In this document: in pieces, positions 1-8,774 of the stretch | Layout of the letters: each line of letters opens with the position of its first letter | Position numbering within the stretch: position 1 is the stretch's first letter | Assembly: GCF_023028105.1 (NCBI RefSeq) | Contig: NZ_CP095491.1 | Coordinates: 1,054,001-1,118,000, forward strand | Length of the DNA stretch: 64,000 bases | Source: Halosolutus gelatinilyticus | GTDB taxonomy: Archaea > Halobacteriota > Halobacteria > Halobacteriales > Natrialbaceae | Direction of reading: 5' to 3' | Position numbers and translations under genes: made by a program | The notes under the pieces: generated by a model | The model's database searches: none | The model's input: only the letters and a program-made list of their open reading frames with translations | Told to the model about the DNA's origin: nothing

Positions 1-2
1 TC

Positions 3-233
3 GGCGACTCGGTACAGGGCGAGCGCAACATCCACGCCGAGGCCGAGGTGCTGGTCATCCTCGAGGCGGCCGACGAGGTGCGCGAACGGCAACTCGAGCG
101 ACTCGCGGAGACTGTCGGGATCGAACGCGGCGTCGTCGTTTCGGTGTACGTCCTCCCGGCGGATCGAGTCGACGCGCATGACGAACACCCGCTTCTCCAG
201 CGAGCGTTCGCGGAAGGGCAATCGTATGTGTAG
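3..233 (+). CDS. Nucleotidyltransferase-domain protein, C-terminal part
   Basis: The reading frame is open from the window edge to TAG at 231-233, giving 76 visible residues; the start lies outside. The visible piece begins GDSVQGE, followed by a hydrophobic strand and a segment ending HPLLQRAFAEGQSYV. This pattern resembles the end of MNT-type minimal nucleotidyltransferases, which often pair with HEPN proteins as toxin-antitoxin modules. The GS-x10-D catalytic motif would lie upstream, so activity cannot be judged. No HEPN partner lies downstream; the next gene is a metallo-hydrolase 36 nt away. The family call is by resemblance only. Confidence 0.5.
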   Translation, partial: GDSVQGERNIHAEAEVLVILEAADEVRERQLERLAETVGIERGVVVSVYVLPADRVDAHDEHPLLQRAFAEGQSYV

Positions 234-269
234 GCTCGAATCCGAAGCCGAGCGACACGGAGGTCCGAC

Positions 270-1100
270 GTGACGATGCGCCTAACGCTGCTCGGAACCG
301 GCGACACGACCGGCACGCCCACCGTCGGCTGCGACTGTGATACGTGCGAAACCGCCCGCGATCGCGGCGTCGAGCGCACCCGCTTCTCGGTCCACGTCGA
401 GAACGATCGACGCGGCGAGTCGCTGCTGGTCGACTTCAGCCCCGACTTCCGGTACCAGTTCCTGCGCGACGACGTAGCGCTCCCCGACGCCGCCGTCGTC
501 ACCCACGTTCACTTCGATCACCTCGACGGCCTCGGCAACGTCTTTCGGGTCTTCGACTCGATCGACATCTACGCGGCCGACGAGACCGATCCCGCGACCG
601 GCGAGAGCGTCGCCGAGACCGTCCGTTCGGACTACGACTACCTGGATCCGATCGCCGTCCATCCGACCGCGCCGTTCGATCCCGTCGGGATCTGCGGCTT
701 CGACGTGACGCTCGTACCGGTCGACCACCCGCCGCTGGTCTGTTACGGGCTCGCGATCGAGGACCCCGAAACCGGCGCCAAGCTGTCGATCACGGGCGAC
801 ACGAGCTACGACGTCCCCGACCGCTCGCGCGAGGCGCTCGCCGATCCCGATCTGCTACTGGCCGACGCCATCGTTCCGGCTCACCTCTGCGAGTACCACC
901 CGATCGGCGGGCGACACGAAGACCCCGAGGGCGTTCCGCGGACGTTCGGGACGAAACACATGACCCGCGAAGGAGCGCTCGCCCTGGCCGACGACCTGAA
1001 CGCCGATCGGACGCGACTCGTGCACCTCGCCCACTACTACCCGTCCGACGAGGCGTTCGAGGAGCCGCTCGCGATCGACGGCGAGCGGTACGAGCTGTAG
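270..1100 (+). CDS. PhnP-like metallo-beta-lactamase-fold phosphodiesterase
   Basis: 276 aa. The metal-binding motif THVHFDHLDG is at residues 78-87, with later ligands in GDTSYD and a terminal LAHYY. The Cys triplet C21-x-C23-x2-C26 matches the structural zinc site of E. coli PhnP, the phosphoribosyl cyclic phosphate phosphodiesterase, so a cyclic phosphodiester substrate is likely. The exact substrate is inferred, because haloarchaea do not necessarily carry C-P lyase genes and none is visible here. ATG codons at 270 and 276 are both possible starts. Confidence 0.8.
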   Translation: MTMRLTLLGTGDTTGTPTVGCDCDTCETARDRGVERTRFSVHVENDRRGESLLVDFSPDFRYQFLRDDVALPDAAVVTHVHFDHLDGLGNVFRVFDSIDIYAADETDPATGESVAETVRSDYDYLDPIAVHPTAPFDPVGICGFDVTLVPVDHPPLVCYGLAIEDPETGAKLSITGDTSYDVPDRSREALADPDLLLADAIVPAHLCEYHPIGGRHEDPEGVPRTFGTKHMTREGALALADDLNADRTRLVHLAHYYPSDEAFEEPLAIDGERYEL

Positions 1101-1157
1101 TCGACCCTCGCTCCGTCGCCCGAGAGATGTCAGCGCAGTAGTTTCTCAGTTCTCGAC

Positions 1158-1165
1158 TAATATTT
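1158..1165 (+). promoter_or_regulatory. TATA-like strip of the KaiC-like gene
   Basis: TAATATTT lies in a low-GC strip about 65 nt upstream of the ATG at 1226. It is the only AT-rich core in this intergenic region, so a short leader of about 40 nt is predicted. Confidence 0.4.
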
Positions 1166-1225
1166 TCGCTGTCATACGTTTCGAAAAGAAGTCCATTCAT
1201 TACTGCCAATGTCTTTGGCCAGCGT

Positions 1226-2698
1226 ATGAGTGGCCGCGTCTCATCGATACGGAGCAGAATCGACGGGCTCGACGAACTGCTCCACGGCGGACTCGGTACC
1301 GGCCGGATGTATCTCGTCCAGGGAAAACCGGGAACGGGAAAGACGCTACTCGGAATGCACTTCCTTGAGGAAGGGGTGAGAAACGACGAGACGGTGCTAT
1401 TCATTCACGGCGAGGAGTCGCGCGAGGAGGTCCTTGCGAACGGGAGGGCAGTGGGCGTCGACATCTCCGACGCGGAGTTTCTCGATCTGGGGCCTGACTC
1501 CGACTTCTTCACGGAGGATTACTCGTACGATCTGGTGAACCCGAGCGATATCGAACGGGAACGGTACACCCGTGATATCCACGACGCAATTCGGGAGATC
1601 GACCCGAACCGCGTCGTCATCGATCCGATCACGCAGTTGCGCTACGTCGAGGCGAACGACCACCAGTTCCGGAAGCGGATCCTCTCGTTCATGCGGTTTC
1701 TCAAACAGGGGGAGGTGACCGTCATCACCACGGCGACGCCGTCGCCGGACCAGGAGTACGACATGGAGATTCGATCGCTCAGCGACGGGATCATCGAACT
1801 GGAGTGGGGCGAGAACGGACGCCGAATCGAAGTCTCGAAACACCGCGCGTTCGGACAACGCGAGGGCGATCACGGAATGGAGATCCGCGACACCGGGATC
1901 GAAGTCTATCCGCAGCTACTTCCCAGACAGAACGACCGGTCGTTCGAATCGAGTCTGCTTTGCTCCGGAATCGACGAGCTCGATGACCTGATCGGCGGCG
2001 GGTTCGACCAGCGGACCGTGACGTTCATCAGCGGGCCGACAGGGGTCGGCAAAACGTCGACCGGAACGCAGTTACTGACGGAGGCGGCCGAGAACGGCCT
2101 CAGTTCGGCGATCTATCTCTTCGAGGAGGACGCAGAGACGTACAACCATCGCTCGGAGTCGATCGGCATCCCCGTCTCCGACCTGCAAGACGACGGAACG
2201 CTCTCCGTGACCGAAGTCGAACCGCTCTCGCTCTCGAGCGAGGAGTTCGCTCACAGGGTCAAGCGGCAGGTCGATCGCCTGGACACGGACGTCGTGATGA
2301 TCGACGGGATCGACGGCTACACGGTCGCGATCCAGGGCACGGAGACGGAGTTGATACGGGAGCTCCACGCGCTCACGCGCTATCTGAAGAGCCGCGGAGT
2401 GACGGTGCTGGTGACGAACGAGATTTCCGAGATCACGGGCATCTCCGAGGCGACCAGCAGCAATCTGAGCTACGTCGCCGACAACATCATGTTCCTAAGC
2501 TACGTCGAAATGGACGGCAGCCTCCGCAAAGTTGTCGGGGTGTTGAAAAAGCGAACGGGCGGATTCGAACATACGCTCCGCGAATTCGAGCTCTCCGAGG
2601 ACGGCATTCGAGTCGGTGATTCCCTGACCGGTCTCTCCGGGATTCTCCAGGGATCGCCCCGCATCAATACCGTTTCCAGAAACGCTCGGAGCGATTGA
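1226..2698 (+). CDS. KaiC-like double RecA-domain ATPase
   Basis: 490 aa with two tandem RecA/RAD55-type domains. The first Walker A, GKPGTGKT, is at residues 33-40, followed by an EE pair in HGEESREE. The second Walker A, GPTGVGKT, is near residue 270, followed by FEEDAE. This is the architecture of cyanobacterial KaiC and its archaeal relatives. By my hand alignment to the KaiC autophosphorylation site, the S431 position is serine (S415) but T432 is tyrosine (Y416). No KaiA or KaiB gene is visible. A histidine kinase starts 35 nt after the stop, so a joint signalling role is likely. Whether it is a clock protein is unknown. Confidence 0.85.
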   Translation: MSGRVSSIRSRIDGLDELLHGGLGTGRMYLVQGKPGTGKTLLGMHFLEEGVRNDETVLFIHGEESREEVLANGRAVGVDISDAEFLDLGPDSDFFTEDYSYDLVNPSDIERERYTRDIHDAIREIDPNRVVIDPITQLRYVEANDHQFRKRILSFMRFLKQGEVTVITTATPSPDQEYDMEIRSLSDGIIELEWGENGRRIEVSKHRAFGQREGDHGMEIRDTGIEVYPQLLPRQNDRSFESSLLCSGIDELDDLIGGGFDQRTVTFISGPTGVGKTSTGTQLLTEAAENGLSSAIYLFEEDAETYNHRSESIGIPVSDLQDDGTLSVTEVEPLSLSSEEFAHRVKRQVDRLDTDVVMIDGIDGYTVAIQGTETELIRELHALTRYLKSRGVTVLVTNEISEITGISEATSSNLSYVADNIMFLSYVEMDGSLRKVVGVLKKRTGGFEHTLREFELSEDGIRVGDSLTGLSGILQGSPRINTVSRNARSD

Positions 2699-2733
2699 CC
2701 GTTTGCGACCGCCGCCAGCCGAGATCAGTACAC

Positions 2734-3876
2734 ATGAGGCCAAGCGAGTGCACTATTCAACTGCTCATCGAAGAAGCGGGAAACCGCGCCGCGGTCAGAG
2801 AACTTCTCGACGGCCGCTACGACGTCGACGTAGATCAGTCGGTCGACGAGGCCGACTGTTACCTCGTCGACGATCACACGTTTCCCGCGTACCACACCGA
2901 GCTCCGCGAGCACGTCGAAGCGAGCGATCCCGTATTTTGCCCGATCATCCTCGTTCGCCGCCCGGACAGCGCGGTTCGGATTTCGCTGCCGGACGCGGGG
3001 GATCGGGAATCACCCGTGCTCATCGACGACATCGTCGACGCGCCGATCGATCCGGATCTCCTCTTTCGCCGGATCAATACCCTCCTCGTCCGGCGCAACC
3101 AGTCGAGGGATCTGCTCCACTACATCACGCGGCTCGAAGAGTCCAACAGATCCCTCGAGCAGTTCGCCTACGCGGCGTCACACGACCTCCAGGAACCCCT
3201 GCGGATGGTCTCGAGTTACCTGCAGCTGATCGAGCAGCGCCACGGCGACGAGTTCGACGCCGACGCCGAGGACTTTCTCGAGTTCGCCGTCGATGGCGCC
3301 GATCGCATGCGCAGCATGATCGACGGCCTGCTCGAGTACTCGCGGGTCGACACGAGCGGAGAGTCGCTGGAGCGGGTCGACCTGAACGACGTGCTCGACG
3401 AGGTGCGTTCGAACCTTCAAGTGAAGATCCACGAACACGACGCCGGGATCAGCGTCGAGTCGCTCCCCCGCGTCCGGGGCGACCCCAACCAGCTCGTACA
3501 GCTGTTTCAGAACCTGCTGTCGAACGCGATCGAGTACAGCGGCGACGACCCGCCGCGGATTCGCGTTTCCGCCGAACGGGCGACTTCCGGAGCGTCCTCG
3601 GGCGATCCCCGAGACGCCGCGTCTCGAGGGGCGGCGATGTGGAACGTGGCCGTCGACGACGACGGCATCGGCATCGATGCGGACGGCCAGGAGCGCATCT
3701 TCGACGTGTTTCAGCGACTGCACAGTCACGACGAACACGACGGGACCGGCATCGGTCTCGCGCTCTGTAAGCGGATCGTCGAGCGGCACAACGGGGACAT
3801 CCGAGTCGACTCCGAACCGGGTGCGGGAGCGACGTTTACGGTTACCCTGCCCGCGATCGAGGAGTCCGACGCGTAA
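2734..3876 (+). CDS. Sensor histidine kinase with N-terminal pseudo-receiver
   Basis: 380 aa, soluble, with no membrane segment. Residues 1 to about 125 look like a CheY-type receiver with a possible phospho-acceptor Asp in LVDDHTF, but the usual acidic pair is replaced by EE and the conserved Lys by Ala (VDAPIDPDLL). The HisKA motif ASHDLQEP carries the phospho-acceptor H150. The N box (NLLSNAIEYS), G1 (DDGIGID) and G2 (GTGIGLAL) are intact. I chose ATG 2734 over the in-frame TTG at 2695, which overlaps the upstream stop and adds a basic 13-residue tail. It is probably cotranscribed with the KaiC-like gene. Confidence 0.88.
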   Translation: MRPSECTIQLLIEEAGNRAAVRELLDGRYDVDVDQSVDEADCYLVDDHTFPAYHTELREHVEASDPVFCPIILVRRPDSAVRISLPDAGDRESPVLIDDIVDAPIDPDLLFRRINTLLVRRNQSRDLLHYITRLEESNRSLEQFAYAASHDLQEPLRMVSSYLQLIEQRHGDEFDADAEDFLEFAVDGADRMRSMIDGLLEYSRVDTSGESLERVDLNDVLDEVRSNLQVKIHEHDAGISVESLPRVRGDPNQLVQLFQNLLSNAIEYSGDDPPRIRVSAERATSGASSGDPRDAASRGAAMWNVAVDDDGIGIDADGQERIFDVFQRLHSHDEHDGTGIGLALCKRIVERHNGDIRVDSEPGAGATFTVTLPAIEESDA

Positions 3877-3903
3877 CGACGGCCGTCAGCGGACGGAGCC
3901 GTC

Positions 3904-4923
3904 TCATCCGAACCGATCGAGGCCCGACTGCCGACGTCGTCTCCCCGTCGGATCGGGGTCCCACGGCGTTCGCCGCGCTCGCTCGCCGTCGAGGTCGATC
4001 TCGGGGGCCGAGTCCGCCTCGTATCCCGGACACGACGGCCCGCACTCCGACCCCGCGTCGACGACGCGGTCTTTCCACTCGCAGTACGGCACCGTCGCGC
4101 CGCTCGAGTCGGCCGGTCGACAGGACGCACAGTCGGGGAAGGCGTACGTTCGCCACCCCTTCCCGTAGGCCCGTTCGGCGATTCGGCGGCGTGCGCGGGC
4201 CTTCTCTTTCGCGGAGACGACGGCGATATCGGTTTTCCCGGGGTGCGACTCGATCGGTTCGATGCCGGGGTCGGCGACCGGCAACGGCGTCGGTTCGCGG
4301 ACGACCTCGATCTCGACGGGCGGAACGCGGTCGGGAGTCCGATCGTCGGCGGTTCGAGCGGTGGACGGGCCGTCGCGGTGGATCCGCCAAACGCCGACTT
4401 CCTCGGGGATGCGGTTCAGGTGCGCGCGCGTGACGTAGCTCCCCGTCGCGAGCACGACCTCGTCGACCAGCGCGAGGCTGACGTCGGTCCGCAACTGCGC
4501 CTCGAGGTCGCCCGGCCGGCCGAGGTCGGGCTTGTTCTCGATCCCGACGATGCGATCGTACCAGTCGGGGTAGCGGGCGACCTGTCGGACGTACTCGCGG
4601 CCGGGTCGCAGTTCGCGCTCGAAGAAGCCGATCTCGAGGGCGCGCTCCGTGGCCCGGCGAGCCCGCGCCGGGTGGCAGTCGAAGGCGTCCTTCCAGTAGC
4701 GGGCGCGGCCGCTCCCGACGGCCGATTCGATCGCCGCGTCGGGGATCGTCTCCGCGGTGAGGGCGACCCGATCGGCGAACTCCGGGCCGGGATCGACGCG
4801 GACGACGTCGAGGATTCGGCCGCCGGACGCCGCCACGCTCGCGCCGAGTTGGCGGGCGACGATCCCCTCGCGTCGCTCCTCGAGGGCGGCACAGAGGGCG
4901 AGTTCGAACGCGAACTCGGACAC
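3904..4923 (-). CDS. Conserved haloarchaeal protein, nuclease-like with a C-terminal Cys cluster (probably DUF5787)
   Basis: 339 aa from GTG at 4921-4923, whose product opens VSEFAFELALC; upstream codons are Arg-rich and atypical. I recognise this N terminus as the haloarchaeal family I believe is DUF5787. RILD (D39) and YDRIVGIENKPDL (D123, E129-N-K131) resemble the D and E-x-K motifs of PD-(D/E)XK nucleases. Near the C terminus, CASC, then PYC, then ECGPSC form a multi-cysteine cluster like the Fe-S or zinc clusters of Cas4/AddB-type nucleases. The nuclease reading is my inference. It is convergent with the histidine kinase (27 nt gap). Confidence 0.75.
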   Translation of the reverse strand: MSEFAFELALCAALEERREGIVARQLGASVAASGGRILDVVRVDPGPEFADRVALTAETIPDAAIESAVGSGRARYWKDAFDCHPARARRATERALEIGFFERELRPGREYVRQVARYPDWYDRIVGIENKPDLGRPGDLEAQLRTDVSLALVDEVVLATGSYVTRAHLNRIPEEVGVWRIHRDGPSTARTADDRTPDRVPPVEIEVVREPTPLPVADPGIEPIESHPGKTDIAVVSAKEKARARRRIAERAYGKGWRTYAFPDCASCRPADSSGATVPYCEWKDRVVDAGSECGPSCPGYEADSAPEIDLDGERARRTPWDPDPTGRRRRQSGLDRFG

Positions 4924-5091
4924 GGTACGTGAGAGGGGCGGATCGGAGAAAAGTCGTCTGGTTCGGGCGATCGGACCGGAGTACCGTCGCGAGCGTCCCG
5001 CGCTGGATCGCGGCCCCTCTCGGGATAGCAAGCGCGACTCCGCCAGCCGCCGGGAGACGGTTTCGAGCGACGTGATCGCGCGACGGGCGCG

Positions 5092-5622
5092 TCACTCGTC
5101 CGTCGCAGGGAGCGATCGACGGCGGATGACGTCCGACGAGACGGTTGCGAGAAGGGACATCCACAGCACGCAGAGGACGAGTCCGAGGATCAACGCCCAG
5201 TGGTAGCGGATCGTGAACGGCGCGAGGACGAGCAGCGGGATACTCAGCGGGATCAGGAGCACCGAGAGCGCGTCTCCGAGCTGCGAGGGACCGATCTCGG
5301 CCACTTCGACGAGCGCCCACCCGAGGGTTACGACGATGAACCCGAAGAACACGACGAGCGCGGTCGAATCCGGCTGAAGCACTCGCTGTCGGTAGGGCAG
5401 TTCGCGTTCGTCGTCGACGGTTTTCGATCGGAAGAGCGCCAAGACCGCGGCGAACGCGGCCGAACCGACGATTGCGGCCCCGACGGCGAGACCGATCAGT
5501 CCAGCGGTGGGTTCGACGTGCGGGTACAACTGCTCGGAGAGAACGTTGCGATCGATGTACCACACTGCCGGGAACAGGGCCATGAAAAACGGGATGACCG
5601 CGGCGCGAAGGCGGCGATTCAT
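5092..5622 (-). CDS. Membrane protein of unknown function
   Basis: 176 aa with five likely transmembrane helices: one near the N terminus, two around residues 40-65 and 85-105, and two near residues 120-160. A short polar loop, SKTVDDERELPYRQ, lies between helices. The body composition (fewer acidic residues, Leu/Val/Ile-rich) fits an integral membrane protein. I do not recognise the family. A 95-aa membrane protein gene lies 71 nt upstream on the same strand and could be cotranscribed. Confidence 0.7.
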   Translation of the reverse strand: MNRRLRAAVIPFFMALFPAVWYIDRNVLSEQLYPHVEPTAGLIGLAVGAAIVGSAAFAAVLALFRSKTVDDERELPYRQRVLQPDSTALVVFFGFIVVTLGWALVEVAEIGPSQLGDALSVLLIPLSIPLLVLAPFTIRYHWALILGLVLCVLWMSLLATVSSDVIRRRSLPATDE

Positions 5623-5693
5623 TGTACCGACGTACTGTTTGGGAATAAATAAAAGACATCACTCTTCCGCGGAACCGGTTCGGAAGCAGGAGA

Positions 5694-5981
5694 TCAGAAC
5701 CGAGGCCGAACGTGAGGTGCCGAGCGCCGTTGGACGATCGGTTCGAGCCTGGCACCGATCCGTCTCGCCGCGACGATCCCGGCCGCGATCGTTCCGATAC
5801 CGACGGCGAGCGCCGCGGCGAACGCCATCGTCGAGTCGTCGTCAACGGCCGCTGCGGCCGCGAACGCGGCGGTCGTCGCCCCGACGAGCAGCACCGACGT
5901 TCCGATCGCGATCGCGGCGACTTCGGCGACGCTCCGCCCGTCGACCGACTCGATCGTCCGAGGTTCGGTAGGGTCGTACAT
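5694..5981 (-). CDS. Small two-helix membrane protein
   Basis: 95 aa starting MYDPTEPRTIESVDGRS (ATG at 5979-5981). Two Ala/Gly/Val-rich hydrophobic helices at about residues 22-45 and 52-72 are separated by VDDDST; the C terminus is basic. The same frame remains open far upstream, but that part is Arg/Pro-rich and shows no coding character, so I take the internal ATG that directly precedes the hydrophobic part. Function unknown. Confidence 0.6.
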   Translation of the reverse strand: MYDPTEPRTIESVDGRSVAEVAAIAIGTSVLLVGATTAAFAAAAAVDDDSTMAFAAALAVGIGTIAAGIVAARRIGARLEPIVQRRSAPHVRPRF

Positions 5982-6134
5982 CACGGCTAGTGCGACGCGC
6001 GGGCGGCGAATAAGTGTAATCTGAAAAACACTTCTGTAAGGCGGATTACCGAATCCCGTTTCAGTCCCCGCGAGGGCGACGGAGACGATGGGTTTCGACG
6101 GCATGCGTCGCGGCCGGACGTTCGAACGGAGACG

Positions 6135-6139
6135 AAAAA
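6135..6139 (-). terminator. T5 tract after the zinc-ribbon HTH gene
   Basis: On the minus strand CCGTTTTTC follows the stop codon by about 25 nt. Archaeal RNA polymerase terminates at short T tracts, and similar tracts follow other minus-strand genes at 26370 and 63200. Confidence 0.4.
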
Positions 6140-6163
6140 CGGAACTGCGGCGGCGAGACGGGC

Positions 6164-7066
6164 TCAGGCGCCGTCGATCCGCGTCTCGAGGACGGTGAGA
6201 TCCTCGTCCATCGTCACCCGGAGTTCGTCGCCCGCGATCGGGATCCTGACCTCGAGTCGCAGCGGGTCGCGATCGACGACGCTCGTGTACTCGTCGGAGA
6301 CGCACCACGGCAGCGTCCAGTAGGGGCGCTCGTCGAGCGAGACGCCTCGTTCGCGGTGGAAGGTGACGACCTCGGAGTGGTCGAGCAGGCGCAGGCCGAC
6401 GGCCGAACAGAGCGTGTGGCCACACTGAGCGCACTCGTGATCGACCCGACGGCTCACGCCGAGACAGCAGTCGTCGTCCTCGACGACGGTCGTCGTCATG
6501 CGGCCGCTACACTCCGGACAGACGCCGTCGGCCGCGAGGCAGTGCAGGTGACGGACCCGCTGGTCGAAGGCGTCCGCGATCTCCGCGCGCGTGCGATCGT
6601 TCAGCCCGCCCGGCGGGAACGCGTACTCACCGTGACCGTGACCGCAGTCGGTGCAGCCGATGGCGAGTCGTTCGTCCTCGTAGCTCGCCCGCAACGCGCC
6701 GCCGCAGGCGAAACAGGAGCCCTCGACCGAGAACGGCTCGATCGACGGGTGTTCGTTGAACGAGCCGGCGATCACCGAGCGGACGACCTTCTCGCCGGCG
6801 TGTTTGAACGCGTAGCCGTCCTCGACCTGCGTGACGAAGTGTCCCGTCAGCTTCTGGAGGTGGTAGTTGAACTGCGCCGAATCGCGCATCCCGACCGCTC
6901 GGCGCAGGTCGGAGAACGAGACGGGGCGTTCGTCGGCCGCCCACAGCGCCTCGAGGATCGATAACCGCGTCTCGTTCCCGACGAGCGCGAACGCGTCGGC
7001 GGGGTCGAGACAGTCCGTGCACTCGAGCAAGCTGTCGCGCTCGCTCGAGACGTCCGATCGACTCAT
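6164..7066 (-). CDS. ArsR-type winged-helix regulator with zinc-ribbon repeats
   Basis: 300 aa from ATG 7066 (MSRSDVSSE); an upstream in-frame ATG at 7087 would add only seven residues. Residues about 25-100 form an HTH: FALVGNETRLSILEAL, then FSDLRRAVGMRDSAQFNYHLQKL. This is followed by several Cys pairs (CFACGG, CTDCGHG, CPECSG, CAQCGH), i.e. two or more zinc ribbons, and a C-terminal beta-rich domain. This layout recurs in haloarchaeal regulators of unknown effector. The Cys pairs suggest structural zinc or metal/redox sensing; the ligand is not deducible. Confidence 0.78.
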   Translation of the reverse strand: MSRSDVSSERDSLLECTDCLDPADAFALVGNETRLSILEALWAADERPVSFSDLRRAVGMRDSAQFNYHLQKLTGHFVTQVEDGYAFKHAGEKVVRSVIAGSFNEHPSIEPFSVEGSCFACGGALRASYEDERLAIGCTDCGHGHGEYAFPPGGLNDRTRAEIADAFDQRVRHLHCLAADGVCPECSGRMTTTVVEDDDCCLGVSRRVDHECAQCGHTLCSAVGLRLLDHSEVVTFHRERGVSLDERPYWTLPWCVSDEYTSVVDRDPLRLEVRIPIAGDELRVTMDEDLTVLETRIDGA

Positions 7067-7209
7067 ATCGGGAGGTAGACGATGCACCGTGAAAACCGTT
7101 CCCTGAACGTCGTTTCTGTAATAAGCGTGTCACGATCGGAGTCGGGAATCGATCGGCCGGCGATGGCAACGGCCGCTCCGCGCGGGGGAAAGGAAGTCGC
7201 CTGCGCGAC

Positions 7210-8205
7210 TCAGGGCCGCGGTGCGGCCTTCTGGAGCGCGGTTTCGGCGATGTTGCCGCCGTAGTCGGCGCTCCGAGAGAGGGAGTCGAGGATCAACCCC
7301 AGCGACTGGGCCTGGACGGGATCGAGTTCGCGGAGCATGTCGTCGATACGGCGGGTGTGTTCGTCGATGTCGAGGACGGACTCGAGGGCGTCGTGACCGA
7401 GATCGGTCGCCTCGTCGCTCTCGTCGGCGAACAGCGCGTCCATCGACTTCTCGAGGAGCGCCGACGCGTCCGCGTGGAGATCGAGCAGGGCGCCGGCGAC
7501 GTCGTCGGGGATCGCCTCGAGTTTGAGCGCGAGCTGACTGATCTTGACGGCGTGGTCCGCGACCCGTTCGAGCTGGCGGGCGCTCGAGTGGTAGTCGAAA
7601 CAGTCCTCCCGGGAGACGCCGAGTCCTTCGGCCGCACCCGGCGATCGGAGCGCCGCCCGGAAGATCCGGGAGACGACGAGCCAGAGCCGATCGACGTCGT
7701 CGTCGCGGGCGATGACGTCCCGCGCCATATCGTCGTCGTTCTCGACGAGGGCGGTGATCGCGTCCTCGAGCATCGACGCGGCGATCAGGCGCATGCGCGT
7801 CACGGCGGTGACGATCGACAGCTCCGAGGAGTCGAGCAGGTCCTGGACGACGACGCCGTCGGCCGATTCGTCGACGACTTCGACGCCGATGAGGCCCTGG
7901 ACCGCGGTCCGGATCGACTGGCGCTGGTCCGTGGAGATCCGATCGGCTTCGAGCCGGATGAGATCGAAGCCGCTGACGTACATCGTCAACACGGCCCGGA
8001 TCAACTGCTCGCCGTCGAGGCTCGAGACGTCGAGCGTTCCTTCCTGTCGATCGCTCTCCCGCTGTGGCGTCACGATCAACGTGTCCGCCTGCGAGTAGAT
8101 TTCGACGGTCGTCCCGTTACTGACGTCGTTCTCCGTCGCCCAGGTCTTCGGAAGCGAGACGGTAAAGGTCGACCCACCGGTGACCTGTACCTTGCGCGTC
8201 TCCAT
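7210..8205 (-). CDS. AbrB/SpoVT-PhoU-type phosphate regulator
   Basis: 331 aa from ATG 8205; a minus-strand TATA-like TTTATG at 8230-8235 lies about 28 nt upstream, matching a leaderless start. The N terminus METRKVQVTGGSTFTVSLPK is an AbrB/MazE-like swapped-hairpin DNA-binding domain. From about residue 100, two PhoU-like helical repeats follow (D-R-D-D-D-V-D-R-L and ARQLERVADHAVKISQLA). It diverges from pstS across a 640-nt control region. Its paralogue lies at the far end of the pst operon (14218-15222). It probably senses PstSCAB/PhoU status and controls PHO promoters. Confidence 0.85.
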   Translation of the reverse strand: METRKVQVTGGSTFTVSLPKTWATENDVSNGTTVEIYSQADTLIVTPQRESDRQEGTLDVSSLDGEQLIRAVLTMYVSGFDLIRLEADRISTDQRQSIRTAVQGLIGVEVVDESADGVVVQDLLDSSELSIVTAVTRMRLIAASMLEDAITALVENDDDMARDVIARDDDVDRLWLVVSRIFRAALRSPGAAEGLGVSREDCFDYHSSARQLERVADHAVKISQLALKLEAIPDDVAGALLDLHADASALLEKSMDALFADESDEATDLGHDALESVLDIDEHTRRIDDMLRELDPVQAQSLGLILDSLSRSADYGGNIAETALQKAAPRP

Positions 8206-8733
8206 AGGGGACCGTCTAGACTCCGGGAACATAAACTAACTAGATTCTATAGAGTGATTCCGATTCAACGTTATACGTTCGTGTGGGGGATTCAGACGGT
8301 AGTTATCGGTAGTCTACGAAACGTTCACATACGCCACCGAAAGCATGACAATGTCCATCTATATATACCAGGTGTCGCTCGTTCTATCGGCATCGCCCGA
8401 GTGTCGAGTCGCGCTCGGACCGACGACCCGGGGCCGACCCGGACGGCGGACTCTCGAACGCGCGTCGGCCAGCAGCAATTCCTCGACCGGCGATTCCGGC
8501 CGGTAACGATCCGGCAGATCCGTGCCGATCGAAAGCCCTCGTGCGATCGAACGAGTGGCGGCTCTCCGAGAGTACGCGCGCGCGTTCGTGCCGTCGAGCA
8601 CGCGACGACGACGTCTATCGGCAGTTACGGCGACGATCGATCGGGGGAAAGCGGCGCGAGTAGCGCGGGATCCACCCCGTCGGAGCGGATCATCGATGCA
8701 GCTGCCGGAACGCTCGATCGAGAGTAGACGACC

Positions 8734-8749
8734 TACGTACGGGTACGTA
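8734..8749. promoter_or_regulatory. Operator-like inverted repeat upstream of pstS
   Basis: TACGTAC-GG-GTACGTA is a 7-bp inverted repeat with a 2-bp centre, about 100 nt before the pstS start. Its position and symmetry suit a dimeric DNA-binding regulator such as the AbrB-PhoU proteins encoded on either side. No binding is shown. Confidence 0.45.
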
Positions 8750-8774
8750 CCCCACTGGTCCGGTACAGCGGAAA

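Noticed and set aside
2695-2733. TTG start for the histidine kinase
   Set aside because: It adds 13 atypical residues and overlaps the previous stop; ATG 2734 leads directly into the domain.
3842-5845. Very long minus-strand open frame of 667 codons, Arg/Pro/Ser-rich
   Set aside because: It overlaps several better genes in other frames, has no acidic halophile composition and no recognisable motif; long antisense frames arise from high GC.
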